Shown here piece after piece: positions 7,245 through 16,477 of a DNA stretch of 34,630 nucleotides. The notes beneath the pieces are model-generated. The model worked only from the letters and a program-made list of their open reading frames with translations, was not told where the DNA came from and did no database searches. This DNA comes from Bacilli bacterium (lineage in GTDB: Bacteria > Bacillota_I > Bacilli_A > ML615J-28 > CAG-698), in NCBI GenBank assembly GCA_028691715.1, contig JAQUYR010000006.1, positions 1 to 34,630 on the forward strand, given 5' to 3'. The position numbers and the translations under genes were made by a program. Each line of letters begins with the position of its first letter. The stretch's first letter is position 1.

Positions 7245-8156
7245 CTAGGCAATAACATTTCGATGAAATAATCCGTAGACTTGTTTTACTCCTGTATAAG
7301 TAATAAAACATGTAGGATCAATTTTCTTCGCAATATTTTTATATTCTTCTGCTTCATAACTTGAAACAACGGTTTCAAGAACGTATTTAGTCTTGTTTGT
7401 ATATGCGCCAACTGCTGTATAAATAGTAATTCCATGATTGAATTTATTAATTAAAGCCTCGCGCATTCTATTTTTCTCTTCAGTAACTATTTTCACACTC
7501 ATATATTTATAAATAGTATGAACTTTGTCAAGAACCAGTATACTAATGATTAGGCGAATGATTGTGTACACTGCAGTTTCTAGGGTACCAACAATACCGG
7601 CGACAATTATTACCACTAAATCTACACTTAAAGAAAATTTTGTAAAAGGAATATTTTTTTTAAGTGAAACATATTGGCTAATAATATCCATACCACCTGT
7701 TGATGAACCAGCCCTTAAAGCAATTCCACAACCAAGTCCAGTCAATAGACCTCCTAAGATTGAAAGGAGTATTTTATCACCTACCATAGATTGAAAAGGA
7801 TTAATTCCAAAGTTAGTGTTTAAATATTCCAGTAAAGCAATGAAAATAACCTGCATCACAATCGAAGCTACACTTAGAATAGCAAATCTTTTACTTACTC
7901 CCCTATAACCGATTAAAAATAAAGGTATATTCAAAAGAGCAATAAAAATACTCTTAAATCCAGGCATCTGTTTCCCAAAAACATTAACAGCTATCGTTTC
8001 AATTATTTGAGATATTCCTGTTACTCCACCAGCATAAAAAGAACCTAAATCCAATATCCAGACAACACCAAGACAATATATCAGTGTTCCAACAAACATT
8101 CCTAATACTACGGATACATTACGTTTTTTAAAAAAACTAATAACGCTGTTCATCAT
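7245..8156 (-). CDS. YitT family membrane protein (DUF161 + DUF2179)
   Basis: Protein of 303 residues with about five or six membrane segments in the first 210 residues (YitT_membrane repeats with FYAGGVTGISQII and the related ALRAGSSTGGMDIISQY). A soluble C-terminal DUF2179 domain follows, with GITIYTAVGAYTNKTKYVLETVVS. The family is common in Bacillota; its molecular function is not established. The start is one of two adjacent ATGs (8156 or 8153) behind AAGG. It is the third gene of pfkA-metG-yitT, 8 bases after metG, with a strong terminator after it. Confidence 0.9.
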   Translation of the reverse strand: MMNSVISFFKKRNVSVVLGMFVGTLIYCLGVVWILDLGSFYAGGVTGISQIIETIAVNVFGKQMPGFKSIFIALLNIPLFLIGYRGVSKRFAILSVASIVMQVIFIALLEYLNTNFGINPFQSMVGDKILLSILGGLLTGLGCGIALRAGSSTGGMDIISQYVSLKKNIPFTKFSLSVDLVVIIVAGIVGTLETAVYTIIRLIISILVLDKVHTIYKYMSVKIVTEEKNRMREALINKFNHGITIYTAVGAYTNKTKYVLETVVSSYEAEEYKNIAKKIDPTCFITYTGVKQVYGLFHRNVIA

Positions 8157-8164
8157 TTTACCTT

Positions 8165-10102
8165 CTAGCTAATCTTAGCAAAATTGTTTTCTTTTAATAT
8201 TTGAATTACTTCCAAGCTGTTTTTTGAACTGCTGGCAGTCAATATCATACCCTCTGATAAATGACCTCTGATTTTTACAGGTTTAAGATTAGCAACAACG
8301 ACAATTTTTTTACCTACTAAATCAAGAGGAGCATAAAATTCAGAAATACCTGAAATTATTTGACGAGGTTTATCGTCAATTTTAACCTTCAAAATCAACA
8401 GTTTATCTGAGCCTTCCATTTTTGAAGCCTCAATAACTTCAGCCACTCGTAAATCTATTTTAGAAAAGTCTTCAATTGAAATCTCATTTTTTGTTGGTGC
8501 TTCTTCTTTTTTTGCAACATTTTTTTCTTGATGATATTTCTGCTCTTCCACTAAATCAAGACGCTTAAATAAAACTATTGGCTTTGTAACCACTTTAACA
8601 TCAGAAGTTTTCCCATATTCCAGAGAATCAAAGGCTTGATTTTCTGGTAAGACACCCATTTCTTCAAACATTATCTTTGAAGTATCTGGCATTACTGGCA
8701 TGACCATAATTGCTACCAAGCGCAAAACTTCATAAAGGTGATACATAACAGAATTAAGTTCAGCCTTTTTGTCTTCATCTTTTGCCAGAATCCATGGAGT
8801 TGTCTCGTCAATGTATTTGTTTGCTCGACTTATCAGACTCCAAACCTCAGTTAATCCATTTTGAAAGCGAAAATTAGAAAAATTCTCGTTATAATTATTG
8901 ATTACTTCTTTGCTCAAATTCTCTAATTCTGTTGCGAAAGTATCACTTTTTTCTTTTGGTTTAATCACAACTCCATCAAAATACTTGTTAATCATCGCAA
9001 TTGTTCTACTTAAAAGATTTCCCAAATCATTTGCTAAATCGGTATTATATCTTTCGATAAAGCGATCATAAGAAAATAAACAATCATTACCTAAAGGCAT
9101 CTCTCTTGTTAAATAGTATCTAAGCGGATCAAGTCCATAACGCTTTGTAACATCAAGTGGATAGATGATATTCCCAACAGATTTTGACATCTTACCTTCT
9201 TTCATTAAAACCCAACCATGAGCATAAAGCTTAAATTTGATTGGAATATCTAATGCCATTAAAATAATCGGCCAGTAAATTGCATGGAATCTTAGAATAT
9301 CTTTACCAACAACATGAACTACTTCGTCACCATTAAGCCAAAATTTATTATATAGAGTTTCATCCTTACTACCATAGCCTAAAGCTGTAATATAATTGCA
9401 TAAAGCATCAATCCAGACATAGATTACATGGCGAGGATTGCTCAAAACAGGAATTCCCCATTTAAAGGATGTTCTACTAACGCATAAATCCTCTAATCCT
9501 TGTTCAATAAAGGAAACAACCTCGTTCTTTCGAGATTCTGGCTGAATAAAATCGGGATTTTCTTCAATATATTTCAATAATCTATTACTATATTTTTTTA
9601 GGTTTAAAAAATAGCTTTCTTCTTTAACCTTTCTAGTGGGCTTACCACAATCAGGGCAAATACATTCTTCACCAACCTGAGTTTTGGTAAAATATGCCTC
9701 ACAAGCTACACAGTAATCACCCTCATAATATCCTAAATAGATATCTTTATTTTTTAACATCTTTTCAAATAGTTGTTGAACTACCTCGGTGTGACGGATT
9801 TCTGAGGTTTGAATAAAATCATCATTGGTAATATTCAAATTTTTCCATAACTCTTTAGTCGATTTAGCGATATCATTTACCATTTCCTGTGGACTTTTAC
9901 CAGCCTTTTTAGCTGCTTCTTCTATCTTTTGACCATGCTCATCCATTCCTGTTAAAAAGAAAGTATCTATTCCTTTTAAACGATTATATCTAGCAAATAC
10001 ATCGCAAACAATTGTTGAATAGGAATTTCCAATATGAACATTACCACTGGCATAATATATCGGGGTTGTGACATAGCAGGTTTTTTTGTTTTTGTTTTCC
10101 AT
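8165..10102 (-). CDS. metG: Methionyl-tRNA synthetase with C-terminal tRNA-binding domain
   Basis: Class I synthetase of 645 residues that charges tRNA-Met. HVHIGN near residues 22-27 is the HIGH motif, and KMSKSVGN near 305 is the KMSKS loop. A zinc finger lies in the connective peptide (CVAC near 127-130, CPDC about 20 residues later). The anticodon-binding helical domain includes NDLGNLLSR. A C-terminal OB-fold (about 545-645) with IDLRVAEVIEASKMEGSDKL is the Trbp111-like tRNA-binding module used for dimerisation. GAGG lies 7 bases before the ATG and overlaps the pfkA stop region. No T-box leader is visible, since it is internal to an operon with pfkA. Confidence 0.96.
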   Translation of the reverse strand: MENKNKKTCYVTTPIYYASGNVHIGNSYSTIVCDVFARYNRLKGIDTFFLTGMDEHGQKIEEAAKKAGKSPQEMVNDIAKSTKELWKNLNITNDDFIQTSEIRHTEVVQQLFEKMLKNKDIYLGYYEGDYCVACEAYFTKTQVGEECICPDCGKPTRKVKEESYFLNLKKYSNRLLKYIEENPDFIQPESRKNEVVSFIEQGLEDLCVSRTSFKWGIPVLSNPRHVIYVWIDALCNYITALGYGSKDETLYNKFWLNGDEVVHVVGKDILRFHAIYWPIILMALDIPIKFKLYAHGWVLMKEGKMSKSVGNIIYPLDVTKRYGLDPLRYYLTREMPLGNDCLFSYDRFIERYNTDLANDLGNLLSRTIAMINKYFDGVVIKPKEKSDTFATELENLSKEVINNYNENFSNFRFQNGLTEVWSLISRANKYIDETTPWILAKDEDKKAELNSVMYHLYEVLRLVAIMVMPVMPDTSKIMFEEMGVLPENQAFDSLEYGKTSDVKVVTKPIVLFKRLDLVEEQKYHQEKNVAKKEEAPTKNEISIEDFSKIDLRVAEVIEASKMEGSDKLLILKVKIDDKPRQIISGISEFYAPLDLVGKKIVVVANLKPVKIRGHLSEGMILTASSSKNSLEVIQILKENNFAKIS

Positions 10103-10111
10103 GACAATCCT

Positions 10112-11068
10112 CTACCACAACATCTTAAATACTTTATATTTTTCAAGAACAGGAGGAGTATCATCACCTAATGATTCAGCGATTGGAGCAGTAACAATTT
10201 GATTATTTTTTTGACAAACACAAACTCCGGTTTCTCCATTCATTAATGCTTCAACTGCTTTATAACCCATTTCTGATGCTAAAACTCGATCCTTTGCTGT
10301 AGGTCTTCCACCCCTTTGGATATGTCCAAGAATAGTTGCGCGAGCATCAAAAGGAGTTTTTTCACTAACCTCTTTTGCCAACCAATTAACATCGACCATA
10401 TTTTCAGCAACAATAATAATGGCGTGATTTTTTGCTTTGGCTGCTTGAGTAACATTATCCAAAATGGATTCCAAGTCAAATCCTGTTTCCTTACAGACAA
10501 CACATTCAGCACCAACAGCAATTGCTGTCCAAATAGCAATGTCACCACAATTTCTTCCCATAACTTCAATTATGCTACAACGACGATGACTACTCGAAGT
10601 ATCTCTCAGTTTATCCACTGCTTCAACAACAGTATTTAAAGCTGTATCAAAACCAATAGTAAATTCAGTTCCACTGATATCATTATCAATAGTTCCAGGA
10701 ACTCCAACAGTATTGACACCCATATTGGAAAGAGCTAAAGCTCCACGATATGTTCCATCACCACCAATAGCAACAACAGCATCAATACCATAAATAGCAA
10801 GATTATCAATCGCAACTTTTCTTACTTCTTCATTACTAAATTCTTTCAAGCGAGCAGTTCCTAAAAACGTTCCTCCAAGACCTAATTTTTCAGAAACCGA
10901 TTTGCGATATAGCCTTTCAATCCTTCCTTCATACATTCCTAAAAAGCCATCATGAATCCCATAGACCTCAAGTCCTTTTTGAATAGCAGTACGAACAACA
11001 GCTCTAATAGCCGCATTCATTCCAGGAGCATCGCCACCTGATGTTAAAACACCTATTTTTTTTATCAT
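10112..11068 (-). CDS. pfkA: ATP-dependent 6-phosphofructokinase
   Basis: Protein of 318 residues, the normal length of bacterial PfkA, which phosphorylates fructose 6-phosphate in glycolysis. Visible signatures are VLTSGGDAPGMNAAIRA (ATP site), IGGDGTYRGA, PGTIDNDISGTEFTIGFDTA with catalytic D127, the substrate-binding EVMGRNCGD, and the C-terminal LGHIQRGGRPTAKDR. In Bacillus pfkA follows accDA and precedes pyk. Here its neighbours are dnaE upstream and metG downstream on the same strand. Confidence 0.96.
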   Translation of the reverse strand: MIKKIGVLTSGGDAPGMNAAIRAVVRTAIQKGLEVYGIHDGFLGMYEGRIERLYRKSVSEKLGLGGTFLGTARLKEFSNEEVRKVAIDNLAIYGIDAVVAIGGDGTYRGALALSNMGVNTVGVPGTIDNDISGTEFTIGFDTALNTVVEAVDKLRDTSSSHRRCSIIEVMGRNCGDIAIWTAIAVGAECVVCKETGFDLESILDNVTQAAKAKNHAIIIVAENMVDVNWLAKEVSEKTPFDARATILGHIQRGGRPTAKDRVLASEMGYKAVEALMNGETGVCVCQKNNQIVTAPIAESLGDDTPPVLEKYKVFKMLW

Positions 11069-11115
11069 AAAACACCTCTATACATTATATTTTCCCTTAT
11101 GTTTAATATTCAATA

Positions 11116-11143
11116 ATTATACCACTTTTTTCTTATTTAACAA
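11116..11143 (-). promoter_or_regulatory. Probable promoter of pfkA-metG-yitT
   Basis: Minus-strand TTGTTA (11138-11143, 4 of 6), 16-base spacer and perfect TATAAT (11116-11121). The -35 overlaps the dnaE stop codon. A second TATAAT-like box nearer pfkA would place the start on the ribosome binding site and is less likely. Confidence 0.6.
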
Positions 11144-14100
11144 TAAAAATATTTTCTAGTATTAATTGTTTTTTTCCATCGCGGACATCTGTTTTCCCCT
11201 CGCCAACATAGACTACCCCATAATCCATTTTATCGGCATTTTCCTGATAATTTCTGGGGAATAAAACAGCATCTATTGATTCTGTTTCATCATAAATTTC
11301 TAAAAAGGCCATATTATCGTTCTTTTTAGTCTTGATAACTTTGATGCGATTGATGGCAAATAGTATTCTTTGTTTTTGACCAACTTCTAGTTCTACAATA
11401 TCAATCGTTTTGTATTTTGCTTTTGCTGAAAGATATTTTCTAAAAATATCATACTTGAGATTCATTCCCAAATACTCCTTTTCTAATCTAGAAATTTCTT
11501 CAAAGCTATATTCTTCATCACTAAAAACATGTTTATTTAATTTATCCTTTAAAATAGCCCCATAATTTGATAACTCTAGGCTTGTATCATATTCCATTAC
11601 CATTTGTTTTCTAGGAATCTTAAATTCATCCAGGGCTCCAGCATATATCATACTCTCAACAATTCGCTTATTAAAAATATCTTTAGTTCTTCTGATGAAT
11701 TCATCATAATCCTGATACATTCCATTTTTATCTCTTTCCTCTAAAAAGCTTTTAAGCGTTAATGCTCCAAGATTTTGAATTCCTAACAATGAATAATAAA
11801 TTCCCTCTTCACAAACAACAAAATCGTCTCTGCTTCTATTAACAGATGGTAAAAAAACCTTTATATTACGACGATTGCAATTGTTTATATATGTTTTTAT
11901 CAAACGAATACTTCCTATTGTATTACTCATTAATACTGCCATAAAATATTTATAATAGTGACATTTTAAATATCCCATCTGATAAGCAACTAATGAATAT
12001 GATACTGAATGCGACTTGTTAAATCCATAATTTGCAAATTTAACAATATAATCATAAACTTCATTGCTAAGTTCTTCAGAATGCCCCTTCTTAACAGCGC
12101 TTTTTATAAAGCGGTCACGTTCAGCAATCAAAATACTACTATTTTTTTTAGATATTGCTCTCCTCAAAATATCTGCTTGACCAGGGGTATAGCCAGCAAA
12201 ATGCTGAGCAATAAGAATAATTTGTTCCTGAAAAACAATTATTCCATATGTTGATTCCAAATCCCTTTGCAGATCTTTGTGCAGATATTCAACCTTTTCT
12301 TCACCAAATTTGCGCTTAACAAATGTGGGGATCATATCCTTTGGTCCTGGTCTGAATAACGCGATGGCATTAACTATATCGTTAAACTCACTCGTTTTAA
12401 GCATCATCAGGGTTTTCTTCATCCCTCCAGATTCCAATTGAAACAAACCATCAGTATCCCCATTAGCTATCATTTCATATGTAGGGTGATCATCTAAAGG
12501 AATTTCATTGATATTTATTCCACCACCAATTTTCGCAATCACATCATCAATAATAGTCAGATTTCTTATGCCTAAAAAATCTATTTTAACAAGCCCGATT
12601 TTTTCTAAATCACTAGCCTCATACTGTGTCTGTGAAAGCCCGTTAATTCCTTCCTGTAGTGGCGTATAGTTAACTAAGTCAGCATCTCCGATAACAACTC
12701 CAGCGGCATGTGTAGATACATGGCGAGGTAATCCCTCAAGCTTCGTAGCCAAAGAAATCAGCTTAGCCACTTGTTCATTTTCTCTTATCATCTGTTTGAA
12801 AAGAGGATTATTATTTATTATCGTTTCCATTGAATCAAAGCCATTACCAGTATATTTTAGTATTTCTTCAAGATAAAGTTCACTTATCTTCATGACTCTA
12901 GCGATGTCACGTATAGCTAACCTGACACCGAATGTTCCAAATGTTGAAATGTGAGCTACTTTATCGCGCCCATACTTTTCCCCAACATAAGAAATAACCT
13001 CATCACGGCGATTGTCAGGAAAATCCATATCGATATCTGGCATTGATATTCTTTCTGGATTCAAAAATCTTTCAAATAATAAATCATATTTCAAAGGATC
13101 GATGTTTGTAATGCCAAGAGAATACGACACCAAAGAACCAGGTGCTGAACCTCTACCAGGTCCAACTAAAATATTTGATTTTTTAGCATATTTTACAAAA
13201 TCATAAACTATTAAAAAGTAATCGCTGAATCCCATTTTTATAATTATATCTAATTCATATAAAAGGCGCTCACGATATTTCTCAAAATCACTAGCCTGTC
13301 CCTTGAGACGCTTATTCAATCCAATCATTGCCAATTCTTTTAGATAGCTATCTGTATCTTTGATATTACCAAAGAATACTGGCATTTTATATTCGCCTAA
13401 CTTAATCTCTAGTTGGCATTTGTTAGCAATTTCAATGGTCTTTTCAATCAATTTAGGGTATTTCCTAAACAAATCATTTGCTTGAACAGGAGAAATAAAT
13501 GATTGGTTCATTTCTTTTTCAGAATAAGGGTAATTATTCAAAGATAAGCCAATGCATTTTAAAACCTTATATACCTCAAAGTCATCATTTTCCAGATAGC
13601 TTGTCTTATTAATCGCTACACTTGGAAGTCCCAAATCTGTAGCAAAATTGATCAATTCCTGAGCTATGTTCTTCATTTCATAGGTCTGTAAGTCAATACC
13701 TAAATAAACATCAACAAAGTACTCCTGATATCTTTTGATTGCTTTTTGGCTCTCTTCATAATTACCTTCCCGATACAGCTTTACTATCTCATTTTCATCA
13801 CTTGGGATAACAATTATGCAGTTATCTGTCATTGTTTTTAGTTTATTTAAACTCAATCCATCTTTGTTAATTTTTACCTCAGTTGCAATTTTTAGTAAGG
13901 AAAGATACCCTTGGTAGTTCTTAGCGTATAATAATAATGTACTATAAAAATTATTCTCCAAAGAAATGGTTACATCAATACCTATAATCGGTTTTATCCC
14001 TTTTTCTTTACAAAGACAATAGAATTTAAAAGCACCATACATATTGCTATCGGTAATAGCAATAGCTTCGTAACCAAAATCTACCGCTCTATCTATTAAA

Positions 14101-14189
14101 CTGGTCAGTTTATTTGGGGAAGAAAGCATAGAATATTCAGTCTCTGTATATAAATTTACATATTTAGACATTTCATTGATTTTAGACAT
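11133..14189 (-). CDS. dnaE: DNA polymerase III alpha subunit (DnaE type)
   Basis: Family C replicative polymerase of 1018 residues. The polymerase core has GPGRGSAPGSLVSY (near 348), the catalytic pair in MPDIDMDFPD (near 386) and a third Asp in KIDFLGIRNLT (near 536), followed by the fingers (LFRPGP, FQEQI) and GFNKSHSVSYS. A helix-hairpin-helix region and an OB-fold (MAFLEIYDETESIDAVLFP) lie near the C-terminus. The N-terminal PHP domain is degenerate: the usual HLHxHSxYS reads NLYTETEYS, so the metal-binding histidines are gone and PHP activity is not expected. No exonuclease domain is inserted, so this is not PolC. GAGGTGA lies before the ATG at 14189. Confidence 0.95.
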   Translation of the reverse strand: MSKINEMSKYVNLYTETEYSMLSSPNKLTSLIDRAVDFGYEAIAITDSNMYGAFKFYCLCKEKGIKPIIGIDVTISLENNFYSTLLLYAKNYQGYLSLLKIATEVKINKDGLSLNKLKTMTDNCIIVIPSDENEIVKLYREGNYEESQKAIKRYQEYFVDVYLGIDLQTYEMKNIAQELINFATDLGLPSVAINKTSYLENDDFEVYKVLKCIGLSLNNYPYSEKEMNQSFISPVQANDLFRKYPKLIEKTIEIANKCQLEIKLGEYKMPVFFGNIKDTDSYLKELAMIGLNKRLKGQASDFEKYRERLLYELDIIIKMGFSDYFLIVYDFVKYAKKSNILVGPGRGSAPGSLVSYSLGITNIDPLKYDLLFERFLNPERISMPDIDMDFPDNRRDEVISYVGEKYGRDKVAHISTFGTFGVRLAIRDIARVMKISELYLEEILKYTGNGFDSMETIINNNPLFKQMIRENEQVAKLISLATKLEGLPRHVSTHAAGVVIGDADLVNYTPLQEGINGLSQTQYEASDLEKIGLVKIDFLGIRNLTIIDDVIAKIGGGININEIPLDDHPTYEMIANGDTDGLFQLESGGMKKTLMMLKTSEFNDIVNAIALFRPGPKDMIPTFVKRKFGEEKVEYLHKDLQRDLESTYGIIVFQEQIILIAQHFAGYTPGQADILRRAISKKNSSILIAERDRFIKSAVKKGHSEELSNEVYDYIVKFANYGFNKSHSVSYSLVAYQMGYLKCHYYKYFMAVLMSNTIGSIRLIKTYINNCNRRNIKVFLPSVNRSRDDFVVCEEGIYYSLLGIQNLGALTLKSFLEERDKNGMYQDYDEFIRRTKDIFNKRIVESMIYAGALDEFKIPRKQMVMEYDTSLELSNYGAILKDKLNKHVFSDEEYSFEEISRLEKEYLGMNLKYDIFRKYLSAKAKYKTIDIVELEVGQKQRILFAINRIKVIKTKKNDNMAFLEIYDETESIDAVLFPRNYQENADKMDYGVVYVGEGKTDVRDGKKQLILENIFIVK

Positions 14190-14250
14190 GCAATCTCACC
14201 TCGAATCAAAATTGAACAACAGTCATTACTTTTTACTGTTCCTTATACAT

Positions 14251-14259
14251 AGTATAACA
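14251..14259 (-). promoter_or_regulatory. Extended -10 promoter of dnaE
   Basis: Minus strand TGTTATACT (14251-14259) with no recognisable -35. The leader to the dnaE ATG is about 55 bases and contains a 6-bp inverted repeat AACAGT/ACTGTT. Confidence 0.6.
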
Positions 14260-14307
14260 CATCAAAAATGTTTTTTCATTATAAAATTTTATATTTTGAG
14301 CAGTTCA

Positions 14308-16476
14308 TCAATTGAAACGATTTTTCCTCTTTGATTTATAATATCTAATAGAAAAGGGAATACTAAACCCTCCAACCATTAAAAAAAATCCAATAATTAG
14401 AGGTTTGAAATAATCTTTGCTTTCTTTTATATATAGTGTTTTCTCTCCACTACTAAATCTTAGCAATTCTTTCTTAACAAACTCATTGGTTTGAGAAAAA
14501 GAAAAATTCTCCAGAGTATTTGTATACTGCCTAATAATAAATTGACCAATGACTATTCTAGATACATCAGGCATAAAAGAAATATTAGCAAGCTCTGTTC
14601 GCTTGTAGGATATTCCTCCGATATCATAGACTAGGTTGATTGTAGCCTTATATTCTTTGCCTATTTTTAAATCATTTAAGACAATATCACTAGTTGTTAT
14701 TGGGTAAGAATAGATTTCCTCCAAAGAATCATGCAAAAGGATAACTTCAAAATATCTAATAGTTTTTTCCAAATCAATACAAGATATATCTAGACAATAG
14801 GGGCTTGTATCATTAGATATTTCTAAATACGGCTCGCTTTTTATAACATTTATTGTATATGACAAATCTAGTTTCTTACTCAGTTCCTCTAGTTTTTGTT
14901 TGTAGACCATTGACTCAATTTTAACTTCATGAAGTCCAATTTCTTTTGGTGAGATAAAGGTAATAATTAGTTTCTTATTACTGTTATTGTAATCAAAATC
15001 ATAACTCACTTCTCCATTTACTGTAACCGATATAACATCATCAACTCCTTCAACAATAAAACTTAATTTATATTCGGTATTAGGTAGAATTTCTAAATCG
15101 GAATTTCTATTTTCTACTTCCGAAAAGTTTATTTGCTTTTTAGAGACATAGAATATATATTTCTCAATTTCACCATTTACTCCTGTTAGTTCTAACTCAT
15201 TTCTTCCCTCAGTTGTTAAAGAATAATTGTTTAATATTGAATTACCATTTAAATTAGCGACTCCGGTAAAGAGAATTTTATAGTTCAATGGATAAATACC
15301 ACCATCCATAATATTGATCTTTAAGGGAATATTAACATTATCAAATATATTAAAATTAAGGTCTCCCTTTGTAATATATTCTCTTTCACGACTATAATCA
15401 CCATAAATCTGTTCATTTAATGTTGGAGTATATTTTTCCTCTACCTTAGAAGCAATTCCATATAGAGTTGTTATGTTCTCTTCCTCATTATATACATCAA
15501 AAAGCAAATCTTTTTCAAGAGAATCAAAAAAAATAGCATTACAAGTTTTAACATAAGTACCACCTTGGAGAATCTTGTTCTCTAATCCCCCGACCTTTTT
15601 AAAATCAACAAGATCATATAAGTTTATTTCTTCATCACTAATTAATAACAAGGTGCCATTAACTCCAATATGAGAATATTCATAGTCTTCCAAAAAACTA
15701 TTCTTTCTCTTGAGATTAAGATCTTCATCAAATACACACAGAGCATTATCTAAGACAATATATATATTATCATCATATAAATTATAATCCCCTATTTTTT
15801 CAACATCATTGATAACAATAATATCTGAGGCAATTAATTCTTTCTCCAGTTTAGCAATGAATAAAACTTTATCACCAGTACCTGCTACTCCAAAATCACC
15901 ATTTGTTAATGGTTCTTTAATACCTAGCGCATAAAAACTTTCATCATTTGCTATAAGACCGATAAATTCTTCATTAAGATATCCTCCCAAAGCCTTTACT
16001 ACAACCTGATATTCACTATTGATTTTTATTATTAGAGCATCACTCAACGCTAGTTCGTTATGATTTGTCAGAACTTCACTACCATAATTGCTAATAGAGC
16101 CATAGACAAAAATTTCACCATTATTTGTGATGACTTGATATCTTCCAAAGACGCCACGTATTAATAGCATCTCTTTAACAATTATTCCTCTTGGTGACAG
16201 CTCAATAAAAAATAGTTCATCCCCCTTTTGATAAATCAGGACAATATTTTCTCCCTTATTAACGGCCTGAGGGTTTTCTATATCAAATAAAGAGTAACTC
16301 CACTCCATGTTGTTTTTCAGATAGTAATAATTATCTTCTTCTCTTACTAAATAGTAATTACCATCTGTCCAGACAATATCTTCATTTGACTCTATTTCTT
16401 CAGTAACAAGATTTATGCTTTCATGAATAATATTTGAGAAAAAAGCGCTTAAAATAAACACCAATGCTCTAAACAT
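14308..16476 (-). CDS. Large membrane-anchored surface protein (paralogue of upstream gene)
   Basis: I do not recognise a named family. The 722-residue product starts at the ATG at 16476, placed by AGGAGG 7 bases upstream, and begins with a signal sequence (MFRALVFILSAFFSNII). Next come about 380 residues of short beta-rich repeats, including a phrase of the type LTNGDFGVAGTGDKVLFIAKL known from propeller-like bacterial surface proteins. Then come beta-sandwich modules, one of which (about 395-490) aligns with the homologous module of the upstream protein. One membrane helix near 688-708 (PLIIGFFLMVGGFSIPF) is followed by KSKRKNR, fixing the C-terminus in the membrane. No LPxTG or lipobox is seen. 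It starts 2 bases after the upstream paralogue, whose stop codon lies between its ribosome binding site and its ATG. No strong terminator follows; an AT-only palindrome near 14282 is weak. Confidence 0.8.
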   Translation of the reverse strand: MFRALVFILSAFFSNIIHESINLVTEEIESNEDIVWTDGNYYLVREEDNYYYLKNNMEWSYSLFDIENPQAVNKGENIVLIYQKGDELFFIELSPRGIIVKEMLLIRGVFGRYQVITNNGEIFVYGSISNYGSEVLTNHNELALSDALIIKINSEYQVVVKALGGYLNEEFIGLIANDESFYALGIKEPLTNGDFGVAGTGDKVLFIAKLEKELIASDIIVINDVEKIGDYNLYDDNIYIVLDNALCVFDEDLNLKRKNSFLEDYEYSHIGVNGTLLLISDEEINLYDLVDFKKVGGLENKILQGGTYVKTCNAIFFDSLEKDLLFDVYNEEENITTLYGIASKVEEKYTPTLNEQIYGDYSREREYITKGDLNFNIFDNVNIPLKINIMDGGIYPLNYKILFTGVANLNGNSILNNYSLTTEGRNELELTGVNGEIEKYIFYVSKKQINFSEVENRNSDLEILPNTEYKLSFIVEGVDDVISVTVNGEVSYDFDYNNSNKKLIITFISPKEIGLHEVKIESMVYKQKLEELSKKLDLSYTINVIKSEPYLEISNDTSPYCLDISCIDLEKTIRYFEVILLHDSLEEIYSYPITTSDIVLNDLKIGKEYKATINLVYDIGGISYKRTELANISFMPDVSRIVIGQFIIRQYTNTLENFSFSQTNEFVKKELLRFSSGEKTLYIKESKDYFKPLIIGFFLMVGGFSIPFSIRYYKSKRKNRFN

Positions 16477-16477
16477 T

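Noticed and set aside
10279-10639. Overlapping frames on both strands inside pfkA.
   Set aside because: These are shadows of pfkA, which has all expected motifs over its full length.
14270-14307. A terminator after the second surface protein.
   Set aside because: Only an AT-only palindrome without loop and without a clear T run is present; too weak to call.
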